In this document: positions 37,095-45,800 of the stretch, piece by piece
Position numbering within the stretch: position 1 is the first letter of the stretch
How the letters are laid out: each line of letters opens with the position of its first letter
DNA from: Aminobacter sp039907765
GTDB taxonomy: Bacteria > Pseudomonadota > Alphaproteobacteria > Rhizobiales > Rhizobiaceae
Length of the DNA: 64,000 bases
Assembly: GCF_039907765.1 (NCBI RefSeq)
Contig: NZ_JARDJI010000007.1
Span: 142,408 to 206,407, forward strand
Reading direction: 5' to 3'
Notes under the pieces: model-generated
What the model was told of the DNA's origin: nothing
Database searches by the model: none
The model's input: the letters and a program-made list of their open reading frames with translations, nothing else
Position numbers and translations under genes: made by a program

Positions 37095-37550
37095 CTATTT
37101 CTTGCGGTAGGTGTCTTCCGCGTTGAACAGGGGGGCGCTGCCGTCTGCACTGAGGGTTGCGACGCCGTTCTGTTGCCCCACCGTCCGGTAGAAGCAGGAA
37201 CGCCTGCCGGTGTGACAAGTTGCATCGTGGCCGGTCACGTTTACGCGCAGCCAGATCGCATCCTGGTCGCAGTCGGTGCGCATTTCCACCACGTGCTGGA
37301 AATTGCCCGAGCTCTCGCCCTTCTTCCAGAGCGCGTTGCGCGAGCGCGACCAGTAGTGGGCGATGCCGGTCTCGATCGTCAGCGCCAGCGCCTCCGCGTT
37401 CATGTGGGCGACCATCAGCAGCATGCCGTCGGCCGCGTCGGTCACCACTGCGGTGACGAGGCCGTTGGCGTCGAAGCGGGGGGTGCAGGCTTCACCCTCC
37501 TCGAGTGCGCGCTTGTCGCTGGAAGCCTGCGGAAATGTCAAAGCGGCCAT
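37095..37550 (-). CDS. hisI: Phosphoribosyl-AMP cyclohydrolase
   Basis: The 151-residue enzyme opens the adenine ring of phosphoribosyl-AMP in histidine synthesis. Visible signatures are LLMVAHMNAEALALTIETG, YWSRSRNALWKKGESSGNFQHV, DCDQDAIWLRV and the Cys/His zinc site in GHDATCHTGRRSCFYR. It is the stand-alone HisI type, without a HisE domain, as in other Alphaproteobacteria. It starts 36 bases after the folE stop. Confidence 0.96.
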   Translation of the reverse strand: MAALTFPQASSDKRALEEGEACTPRFDANGLVTAVVTDAADGMLLMVAHMNAEALALTIETGIAHYWSRSRNALWKKGESSGNFQHVVEMRTDCDQDAIWLRVNVTGHDATCHTGRRSCFYRTVGQQNGVATLSADGSAPLFNAEDTYRKK

Positions 37551-37586
37551 CGCCGGATCCTGAAAGTTCGGGAGCCGGCGAACGGA

Positions 37587-38228
37587 TCAGATGCCGTTGC
37601 CGCCAGCTCGCACCATTGTCACGAACCGGACCTGTTCTTCGGGGCTGTCCCGGAAAACGCCGGTGAAGGTGGAGGTCAGGGTGGTCGAACCCTGCTTGCG
37701 GATGCCGCGCATGGCCATGCACATGTGCTCGGCCTCGATCATCACGGCGACGCCGCGCGGATTTAGCACGTCCTGGATGACCCCGGCAATCTGCGCCGTC
37801 ATCGCCTCCTGCGTCTGCAGGCGGTGGGCGAAGATGTCGACGACGCGGGCGATCTTGGACAGGCCGACCACCTTGCCGTCCGGCAGGTAGCCGACATGCG
37901 CCTTGCCGATGATCGGCACCATGTGGTGCTCGCAATGCGAATGGAATTTTATGTCGCGGACGATGACGAGGTCGTCGTAGCCGGCCACTTCCTCGAAGGT
38001 GCGCCCAAGCTCGTCCGCCGGGCACATGTCGTAGCCGTTGAACATCTCGCGAAAGGCCTTGGTGACACGCTTGGGCGTATCGATCAGGCCCTCGCGGCTG
38101 GGGTTGTCGCCCGTCCAGCGCAACAGCACCTTGACCGCCGCCTCGACCTCCGCTTCGGTCGGCCGGTCGGTCGCAGGCTTTTCCATGTAGGCTGATTGCG
38201 GCATCAGCTTCTTGATCACGGCATCCAT
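37587..38228 (-). CDS. folE: GTP cyclohydrolase I
   Basis: The 213-residue type IA enzyme makes dihydroneopterin triphosphate, the first step to folate. Key features are SHCEHHMVPIIGKAHVGYLP with zinc-binding Cys and His, QTQEAMTAQIA, and EAEHMCMAMRGIRKQGSTT, which supplies the second zinc-site Cys. The ATG at 38228 (MDAVIKKLMPQ) is preferred; upstream codons in frame read as unrelated leader. It appears to head an operon with hisI. Confidence 0.96.
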   Translation of the reverse strand: MDAVIKKLMPQSAYMEKPATDRPTEAEVEAAVKVLLRWTGDNPSREGLIDTPKRVTKAFREMFNGYDMCPADELGRTFEEVAGYDDLVIVRDIKFHSHCEHHMVPIIGKAHVGYLPDGKVVGLSKIARVVDIFAHRLQTQEAMTAQIAGVIQDVLNPRGVAVMIEAEHMCMAMRGIRKQGSTTLTSTFTGVFRDSPEEQVRFVTMVRAGGNGI

Positions 38229-38464
38229 CTCAGGCGTCTCCAGTAGTCCCTGTCGGAGCAGGGACGAGTTGAACGGACACAGCCACTTCAGGAACAACCG
38301 GGATGGTGCCGTACCCAAAGCTGCGCATTTCGCCCTGTCTCCCGATGCCTCTTCGGCCGCCTTGCCGGGAGGCGAGCACCGCCATTATATATGGGCGGAC
38401 ACCACGATTGAAAGATGCGACAGCGACAAGAGATGGTCGTAACACGCATTCAGAGTGAAAAAAG

Positions 38465-38911
38465 TTGATCGACGATATCTACAACACGAAAATCCTTGGC
38501 TTCGCCGGCAATATCGGCCGGCTCGGCCGGCTGGAGCATCCCGACGCGACGGCCACGGCCCATTCCAAGCTCTGCGGCTCGACCGTGACCATCGATCTGT
38601 CGATGCGGGACGGCGTCGTCACCGACTTCGCCCATGTGGTGAAGGCCTGCGCGCTCGGGCAGGCGTCCTCGTCGATCATGGCCGAACATGTGGTCGGCGC
38701 CACCGCCGGCGAGCTGCGCGAGGTGCGCGATACCATGCTGCGCATGCTCAAGGAGAACGGCGCGCCGCCGGAAGGCCGCTTCGCCGACCTGAAGTATCTC
38801 GAGCCGGTTCGCGACTACAAGGCGCGGCATACCTCGACCATGCTGACATTCGAGGCGGTCGTCGATGCCATCGGCCAGATCGAGCGCAAGCGGGCCGAGG
38901 CGGCCGCCTAG
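38465..38911 (+). CDS. IscU/NifU-like iron-sulfur scaffold-related protein with altered ligands
   Basis: The 148-residue protein aligns with the IscU/SufU scaffold fold. It keeps two of the three cluster cysteines, Cys37 (HSKLCGSTV) and Cys62 (VVKACALGQASSSI). The Asp normally two residues after the first Cys is Ser, and the third Cys of the ARxKCAxL motif is Ser (ARHTSTML). Cluster building on it is therefore uncertain; a paralogue with another role is possible. It uses a TTG start. It is divergent from folE across 236 bases, and its stop overlaps that of a convergent LysR gene. Confidence 0.82.
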   Translation: MIDDIYNTKILGFAGNIGRLGRLEHPDATATAHSKLCGSTVTIDLSMRDGVVTDFAHVVKACALGQASSSIMAEHVVGATAGELREVRDTMLRMLKENGAPPEGRFADLKYLEPVRDYKARHTSTMLTFEAVVDAIGQIERKRAEAAA

Positions 38912-39828
38912 TAGGTATCCAGGTAGCGTCGGCTTTCGACGAACTCCGACCGGATCCAGTCGGCAAAGGCCTGCGCCGGTTCGGACAGCTTGCCGAGATC
39001 CTTGGCGACGAGCCAGTAGGCACCGCAGACGACGTTGGTCTCGAACGGCTTGACCAGCGCGCCCGAAGCCAGTTCGTCCCGCACCAGCAGCAGATCGCCC
39101 AGCGCCACGCCGTGTCCCAGCAGCGCGGCCTGCTTGGCCAGCGCGGCGTCGGCGAGCAGGGGGCCGCGATCGGGCACCGCATCCCGCCCAATGCCCGCCG
39201 CCTCGAACCAGCGCGCCCAGCCTTGCCGGTTCTCTTCGTGCAGCAGCGTGTAGCGGGCAAGATCGGCAGGGCTGTCGAGCGGCGGGCCGGATTTCAGCAA
39301 GGAAGGCGACAGGACCGGGGAATCGATGACCGGACCGAGATGTTCGGCGTCGCTGCGCGGCCATGACGTATCCCGCGCGCTGAAGCGCAGCGCCAGTTCC
39401 GCCTGGCCGCTGCGGAATTCGACGAGGCGCGGGTCGACATCGAGCGAGACGTCGATGTCCGGCCGCAGGTCCCGGAAACGGTTGAGGCGCGGCACCAGCC
39501 AACTGGCGCCGAGCGACGGTTCGGCGCTGACGGTGACCACTGCCTGTTCCGGCCGCGCGATCAGCTCGCCGAGCCTCTGGTCGATGTCGTCGAAGCTCTT
39601 GACCAGCTGGCGCAGCAGCTTGTGTCCCGCGTCCGTCAGTTCGACACGGCGATGGTGGCGCACGAACAGCGGCTGGTTGAGGAATACCTCGAGCTCCCGG
39701 ATCTGCCGGCTGATGGCGGCCTGGGTGACGAACAGCTCTTCGGCCGCGCGGCTGAAGCTGAGATGCCGGCCGGCGGCCTCGAAGCTCCTCAGCGCCGTCA
39801 GGGGAAGGCGTCCGCGCTTCATTTGCAT
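38908..39828 (-). CDS. LysR-family regulator (GcvA/AmpR-like)
   Basis: The 306-residue protein has the LysR helix-turn-helix at the N-terminus (LTALRSFEAAGRHLSFSRAAEELFVTQAAISRQIRELE) and a periplasmic-binding-protein-like effector domain. The LPxLxAxRxFEAAxRHxSFxxAAxxLxVTxxAxS pattern places it in the GcvA/AmpR subgroup. ATG 39828 and ATG 39822 are both possible. No target can be named; the nearest divergent sequence is a short reading frame at 39917 and then yidD. Confidence 0.92.
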   Translation of the reverse strand: MQMKRGRLPLTALRSFEAAGRHLSFSRAAEELFVTQAAISRQIRELEVFLNQPLFVRHHRRVELTDAGHKLLRQLVKSFDDIDQRLGELIARPEQAVVTVSAEPSLGASWLVPRLNRFRDLRPDIDVSLDVDPRLVEFRSGQAELALRFSARDTSWPRSDAEHLGPVIDSPVLSPSLLKSGPPLDSPADLARYTLLHEENRQGWARWFEAAGIGRDAVPDRGPLLADAALAKQAALLGHGVALGDLLLVRDELASGALVKPFETNVVCGAYWLVAKDLGKLSEPAQAFADWIRSEFVESRRYLDTY

Positions 39829-40179
39829 AATCTCAAGTTATCCAACCCGGACGTTATACTCGTTTGAAGCGAACGGCTAGTGGCGGTCAAATCCTGCCGG
39901 AAAAGGAGTCAGGACCATGCCGACGCTGCTCGATACCTATGCGGACCTGTTCCGTATCGCGACGTTCCAGGCTGAACATTCAGCACGCGCCAACGGTCGC
40001 TGCGGCGCCGGCCGGCGACAACTTGAGACCCCGCAGCATCGGTGCCCCCACCGACCGGCGAAACTTAGCTGGCTTGCGTGACACGGCGCCGCAGCGGCGC
40101 GGTCATATGCGCCGGACATTGCGTCTGCATGTCGGAATTGACATCTATGATGGATGAACGATCCGGAGCGGCGCGGGCG
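39829..40179. other. Intergenic region between lysR and yidD
   Basis: The 351 bases hold a possible short coding sequence (39917-40081, listed separately). The part next to the LysR start (39830-39880) is relatively AT-rich and is the natural place for LysR-type operator and promoter elements; no clear T-N11-A palindrome was identified. Confidence 0.4.
39917..40081 (+). CDS. Possible short coding sequence, 54 residues
   Basis: The frame from ATG 39917 has a strong ribosome-binding site (AAAAGGAG, about nine bases upstream) and begins MPTLLDTYADLFRIATFQ before turning Arg/Cys/Pro-rich. The sensible-looking start followed by compositionally odd residues may mean a truncated gene behind the divergent LysR regulator, whose remainder has been lost or shifted in frame. 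No family is recognised. Confidence 0.3.
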   Translation: MPTLLDTYADLFRIATFQAEHSARANGRCGAGRRQLETPQHRCPHRPAKLSWLA

Positions 40180-40539
40180 ATGAGCCACGGCCACGACCAT
40201 AGCCGTGCAAGACTGGCCGCGCGGGGCCGCAACTGGCCCGGGCCCTGGCGCAGGACGCCGGGGCGCGTGCTCGGCACATCGCTGGTACGGCTCTACCAGC
40301 TCACGCTGTCTGGATTCATCGGCAACTCCTGCCGGCACATGCCCACCTGTTCGGAATATGCCCACGAGGCCATCGCACGTCACGGCCTGTGGGCGGGCGG
40401 CTGGATGGGCCTGTTCCGCGTACTGCGCTGCGGTCCGTGGGGCACCCACGGCATCGACCGCGTCCCGGAGCAGCTTGCCGGCCGCTATCGCTGGTTTGCT
40501 CCATGGCGCTACTGGCACATCGGCAAATCACCGCGATAG
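40180..40539 (+). CDS. yidD: Membrane protein insertion efficiency factor YidD
   Basis: The 119-residue protein has the YidD hallmark LVRLYQLTLSGFIGNSCRHMPTCSEYAHEAI, with its conserved cysteines, and GGWMGLFRVLRCGPWGTHGIDRVP. YidD is a small amphipathic protein at the inner membrane that helps YidC insert membrane proteins. ATG 40180 gives a His-rich start (MSHGHDHSR) common in rhizobia and has GGAGCGG upstream; Met codons at 40147 and 40150 are less likely. thrS follows after 124 bases. Confidence 0.93.
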   Translation: MSHGHDHSRARLAARGRNWPGPWRRTPGRVLGTSLVRLYQLTLSGFIGNSCRHMPTCSEYAHEAIARHGLWAGGWMGLFRVLRCGPWGTHGIDRVPEQLAGRYRWFAPWRYWHIGKSPR

Positions 40540-40663
40540 GCCGCTTTCGCTGCACCGAAGCGCTTTACGGCGCAAAAATCTCCCCCTAAAAGATCGCGTC
40601 GCCGGACGCCTCCGGCATTTTCACCACCCGCGCTCGTTTGCGGGACTGGATAGGAGAAGAATT

Positions 40664-42640
40664 TTGCTGAATTCCGTTTCCCTGACATTTCCCGATGGTT
40701 CCGTCCGCGAATATGACGCGGCGCTGACCGGTGCCGGCCTGGCCGAGTCGATCTCGAAGTCGCTTGCCAAGAAGGCCGTGGCCTACGCCATCGACGGCAC
40801 GTTGCGCGATCTCTCCGACCCGCTCGGCAAGTCCGGCAAGGTCGAGATTGTCACCCGCGACGACCAGCGCGCGCTCGAACTCATCCGCCACGATGCCGCC
40901 CACGTGCTGGCAGAGGCTGTGCAGGAGCTGTGGCCGGGAACCCAGGTCACCATCGGCCCCGTCATCGACAACGGCTTCTACTACGACTTCGCCCGCAACG
41001 AGCCCTTCACGCCCGAGGATTTCCCCGCGATCGAAAAGAAGATGCGGGAGATCATCGCGCGCAACAGGCCGTTTACCAAGGAGGTCTGGTCGCGTGACAA
41101 GGCCAAGCAGGTGTTCCGCGACAAGGGCGAGGCCTACAAGCTCGAGCTGATCGACGCGATCCCCGAGGACCAGGACCTCAAGATCTACGCCCAGGGCGAG
41201 TGGTTCGACCTTTGCCGCGGCCCGCACATGGCTTCGACCGGCCAGATCGGCAGCGCCTTCAAGCTGATGAAGGTCGCAGGCGCCTACTGGCGCGGCGATT
41301 CCAACAACCCGATGCTGACGCGCATCTATGGCACGGCATGGGCCGACCAGACGCAGCTCGACGGCTACCTCCACATGCTGGAAGAGGCCGAGAAGCGCGA
41401 CCACCGCAAGCTCGGTCGCGAAATGGACCTGTTCCATTTCCAGGAAGAGGGCCCCGGCGTCGTCTTCTGGCATGCCAAGGGCTGGAAGATGTTCCAGAAC
41501 CTCGTCGGCTACATGCGCCGCCGCCTCGATACCCAGGGCTACCAGGAGGTCAACGCTCCGCAGGTGCTCGACAAGAGCCTGTGGGAGACGTCGGGCCACT
41601 GGGGCTGGTATCGCGATGCCATGTTCAAGGTGACCGTTGCCGGTGACGATACCGACGACGACCGCGTCTTCGCGTTGAAACCGATGAACTGCCCGGGCCA
41701 CGTGCAGATCTTCAAGCATGGCTTGAAGTCGTACCGCGATCTTCCGGTAAAGCTTGCCGAATTCGGCAACGTCCATCGCTACGAACCGTCGGGCGCGTTG
41801 CACGGACTGATGCGCGTGCGCGGCTTCACCCAGGACGACGCGCACATCTTCTGCACCGAAGAACAGCTCGCCGCCGAATGCCTGCGCATCAACGACCTGA
41901 TCCTGTCGACCTATGCCGATTTCGGATTCGACGAGATTTCGGTGAAGCTGTCGACGCGTCCGGACAAGCGTGTCGGCTCGGACGAAGCCTGGGATCATGC
42001 CGAAGAGATCATGAGCAATGTGCTCAAGACCATCGAGGCGCAGTCGGGCGGCAAGATCAAGACGTCGATCAATCCGGGCGAGGGCGCCTTCTACGGCCCC
42101 AAGTTCGAATATGTGCTGAAGGACGCCATCGGCCGCGAATGGCAGTGCGGCACGACCCAGGTCGACTTCAACCTGCCGGAGCGCTTCGGCGCCTTCTACA
42201 TCGGCTCGGACTCCGAGAAGAAGCAGCCGGTGATGATCCATCGCGCCATCTGCGGCTCGATGGAGCGTTTCCTCGGCATCCTGATCGAGAACTATTCGGG
42301 CCATTTCCCGCTGTGGTTCGCGCCGCAGCAGGTGGTGGTGGCGACGATCACCTCGGACGCCGACGACTATGCCCGCGAGGTCGTGGCGAAGCTGAAGGCC
42401 GCCGGCCTCTCGGCCGAGGCCGACCTGCGCAACGAGAAGATCAACTACAAGGTCCGCGAGCATTCGCTGGCCAAGGTTCCGGTGATCCTCGTCTGCGGCA
42501 AGCGCGAGGCGGAGGAGGCGACCGTCAACGTCCGCCGCCTTGGCTCGCGCGACCAGGTGTCCATGGGCCTCGACGAGGCGATCGCATCGCTGCGCGACGA
42601 GGCGAGGACGCCGGACCGGCGCCGCGCCGCGCAGGGCTGA
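40664..42640 (+). CDS. thrS: Threonine-tRNA ligase
   Basis: The 658-residue class II synthetase has the TGS domain (VSLTFPDGSVREYDAAL), the editing domain with HDAAHVLAEAVQELWPG and a catalytic core. Motif 2 is in FGNVHRYEPSGALHGLMRVRGFTQDDAHIF, motif 3 in MIHRAICGSMERFLGILIE, and zinc-ligand Cys in PMNCPGHVQIF. The C-terminal anticodon-binding domain ends in a basic tail. The start is TTG 40664, with AGGAGAAG eight bases upstream. A strong terminator follows. Confidence 0.97.
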   Translation: MLNSVSLTFPDGSVREYDAALTGAGLAESISKSLAKKAVAYAIDGTLRDLSDPLGKSGKVEIVTRDDQRALELIRHDAAHVLAEAVQELWPGTQVTIGPVIDNGFYYDFARNEPFTPEDFPAIEKKMREIIARNRPFTKEVWSRDKAKQVFRDKGEAYKLELIDAIPEDQDLKIYAQGEWFDLCRGPHMASTGQIGSAFKLMKVAGAYWRGDSNNPMLTRIYGTAWADQTQLDGYLHMLEEAEKRDHRKLGREMDLFHFQEEGPGVVFWHAKGWKMFQNLVGYMRRRLDTQGYQEVNAPQVLDKSLWETSGHWGWYRDAMFKVTVAGDDTDDDRVFALKPMNCPGHVQIFKHGLKSYRDLPVKLAEFGNVHRYEPSGALHGLMRVRGFTQDDAHIFCTEEQLAAECLRINDLILSTYADFGFDEISVKLSTRPDKRVGSDEAWDHAEEIMSNVLKTIEAQSGGKIKTSINPGEGAFYGPKFEYVLKDAIGREWQCGTTQVDFNLPERFGAFYIGSDSEKKQPVMIHRAICGSMERFLGILIENYSGHFPLWFAPQQVVVATITSDADDYAREVVAKLKAAGLSAEADLRNEKINYKVREHSLAKVPVILVCGKREAEEATVNVRRLGSRDQVSMGLDEAIASLRDEARTPDRRRAAQG

Positions 42641-42663
42641 GGGGCTGAGCGCACAAGGATGTG

Positions 42664-42695
42664 AAAAAGGGGCGGCAGTGATGCCGCCCCTTTTT
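42664..42695 (+). terminator. Rho-independent terminator of thrS
   Basis: A 14-pair stem, AAAAAGGGGCGGCA against TGCCGCCCCTTTTT, with GTGA loop. It is symmetrical, so it could also stop transcription from the convergent autotransporter-like gene. Confidence 0.9.
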
Positions 42696-42827
42696 GCTTG
42701 GGTTCAAGAAGAAGGCGCAGAAGACCGATCGCGTGCTTCAGTCTGCCTGCCGCCGACACGTTTCCACGAGTGCCGGTTGCGGAGCGAGCCACCTGCAGAC
42801 GTTGTGCGTCCAGGCTACGGCTACCCG

Positions 42828-45800
42828 TCAGAACGTCTTGTTGAACCGCAATTTTCCGCCCCACGACTCGAAGTCGTTGTCGCCGAGCCCATCGTAGAAA
42901 GCCGAGGCCGAAACGGAGCCGGCGCCACCCGACAGGGAGAAGCCGACCTCGCTCCGTCCGCGCAGGCCGGTGTCGGCAAGTCCGGGCGACGACGTGGCCG
43001 AGGTGCCGGTGTTCTTCTGCTCGAACGTCCACACACCTTCGAGCGAGACGAACGGCTGGAAGGCCGTGCCGTTGTCGAGTTCCGTCTGGTAGCTGATCCT
43101 CGGCCCGAACTCGAACGTGCCTGTCGCGATCTCGACCTCCGGAATCGGCAGGCCGAGGCCGTCGGTGTAGGCGTCGGTCTTCTCCTCGAAGTAGGTGAGG
43201 CGAGCCGTAGGCGCGATGCGCCAGCGGTCGATGTCGTACTGACCGATCAATGCCGCCGAGACCAGCCAGCGTGTTCCGTCGAGCTGATCGGAATAGGTCC
43301 CCAGCGGCGAGGCGGTGTTGGAGGATTGCCCCCATGCCGCCCGTGCGTCCAAGAACAGCCCGTCAGTCAGCCTCGCCGTGAGGTATGGGCCGACCAGGTA
43401 GCCGGTTCCCTCGATCGTCGCGTCCCCATTGCCCTCCATCTCTGTCCAGTCGAGCTGGACGCCGAGACCGACGAGAACACGCGGTCCGACGAGATAGTCC
43501 GCGCCGCCGTGCAATATGCCGAAACGGCCATCGCCGCCCGGGGCATTGAAGCGGGCGAGCTTCCCCTCGATCCATAGGTCGAACGGTGTCGCGAGGGGCT
43601 CGGTGGCGACTTCGTCCACGGCGTCGACGCCCGGCGCGCCGAATGGCGGTCGGTTGTCGCTACCGCCGGTGGCTTGATCCGCATATGGGATAGGCGGGAC
43701 GCCGCCTGAGGTATCATCCGCCGCAGTATTTTCTGACCCGGCCGCGGGTTCGGCCTGCGCCCGGCCCAGGCTGTAGGCGAAGGAAGCTTGATCGCCGGTG
43801 AAGCGCATGGCGATCGGCAGTTGCCCGGGAACGGTCAAGCCGAAGCCGGCGACGCCGGCGGAGCTCGAATAGCTACCCGTCAGCCGCTCGAGTCGCCGGG
43901 CAGAATCCGGTTGGTTGGCGACGATCAGGTTGGCGCGCGCTTCCAGGAAGGCTCCGATGAGCTCCGTCGTGGGGCGTATGTCGCCGGCGACGATGGTGCA
44001 GACGATCTCGTCTCCGGCCTGGACCACGATCGTGCCCGACCGGCTGGCGCTGTCGAGCGAGGAGCCGGGACTGTTGCAGGCGGCCGATGCGATTTCGGAT
44101 CCTGCCGGCACGGTGAAGGATATCGAATGGCTTCCGGCCGGCACCGCGAGCTGCCCCGATGTGCCGCCGCCGCCGGTCGCGTTGACGACGAAATTGAGCG
44201 ACGGCTCCACAGAGGTGAAGGCGAATGCGCCGTCGCCAGAGCTTTTGATCACGAAGGTCACTCTGGGCGCTCCGACCGTGACACTGTATGTGCGGCTCCC
44301 GGAGAAAGGGCCGGTGCCCGTCGAACTGTCGGTCGCTTCTACCGTGAAGGAGAAATTGCCCGCTACCGTCGGCGTGCCCGACAGCGTGCCGTCGCCAGCA
44401 AGCGTAACCCCGGCGGGCAATGCGCCGGCGCTGACCGTGTAGCTGTAGGGAGCGGTGCCGCCGCTGGCGGTCACCGAGGCCGATACCGGCACGCCGTAGC
44501 TCATCGCGGGAAGCGTCGTCGGCTCCGGCGAAATCGTCGGTGCGCCGATCACCAACGTGAAGCTGCGGTCGACAAAGGCAGGCCCGTTACCGCCGCTGCT
44601 GTCGGTCGCGCGGATCGTCAGGTTGAAGCTGCCGCCTTGTGTCGGCGTTCCCGAAAGGACGCCGCCCGGGGACAGGCTGAGCCCAGCGGGGAGCGACCCC
44701 GAGTAGAGTGTGAAGCTATAGGGCGCAACGCCCCCGCTCGCGGTCAGCGTCTGGCTGTAGGCCACCGCGATTGCGCCGTCGGGTAGCGCCCCGTTGATCG
44801 CCAGCGTGGGTGTCGCGACCGTAAGCGAATAGGCGTTCGCGACTGTAAAGCTGAGGCCGTCGGTTGCGGTCACGGTGAAATTGAAGGTGCCCGCTGCGGT
44901 CGGCGTGCCCGACAGGATGCCGGTCGATCCGTTGAGCGTCAGCCCGGTGGGCAACGCACCCGCGGTGACCGCATAGCCAAAGGGCGCAACGCCGCCGCCT
45001 AAGCTGATCGTCTGCGAATAGGCGCTACCGGCTGTCGCACCCGGCAGTGCGCCCGCCGCAGGGCTGAGCGTCAAGGTTGGCGCAGCTACGGTGAAGCTGT
45101 AGGCGCGGCTTGCGGAGAAAGGGGCGCCGGTGCCCGTCGAACTGTCGGTCCCGGTAATGGTGAAGTTGAAGGTGCCCGACGCGGTCGGCGTGCCCGACAA
45201 CGTCCCATCGGCTGCGAGCGTCAACCCCGCGGGCAATGCGCCGCTTGTAATCTTGTAGTCATAGGGACCCTGGCCGCCGCTGGCGGTGATCGAAGCGCCA
45301 TGGGCGGTGCCATAGACGGGCGCAGCCAACGTCGCCGGTGAAAGCGAGATCGTCGGCGGGCTGACCGTGATCGTCACCGTGGCCACCGCCGAATCGCCCG
45401 CGCCGTTGGAGGCGCGATAGGTAAGGCTGTCGGGACCCGCATAACCCGCGGTGGGTGTATAGTGGATACTCGTGCCCGCGGCAGTCGCGATACCGTGCGC
45501 GGGCGATGTCACCACGATGATGCTGGTCGCAGCGCCGCCGCCGAGCGCGAGCGACATCGCGTTGTTCGATGAACTATGTGCGACCGTCGCGCTGCTGTCA
45601 GTCACGGTCGGCAAAGACAGGATCGTGAAGCTATTGGTGTTGGAACTGACGGAGGCGTTGCCCGCCGCATCGGTCGCGGTTGCTCGAACGCTGTGCATAC
45701 CATCGGCGAGTGCGGAACTGGGCGTGAAGCTCCAGTTGCCTGATCCGTCCGCGCTCGTCGCGCCAGCGGACGCGCCGTCGATGACGATATCAACCGTGGC

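Noticed and set aside
38908..39828. The GcvA-like LysR gene as regulator of the gcv operon in this window.
   Set aside because: It lies about 16 kb from gcvP, and the gcv operon has its own glycine riboswitch; subgroup resemblance alone does not support the link.
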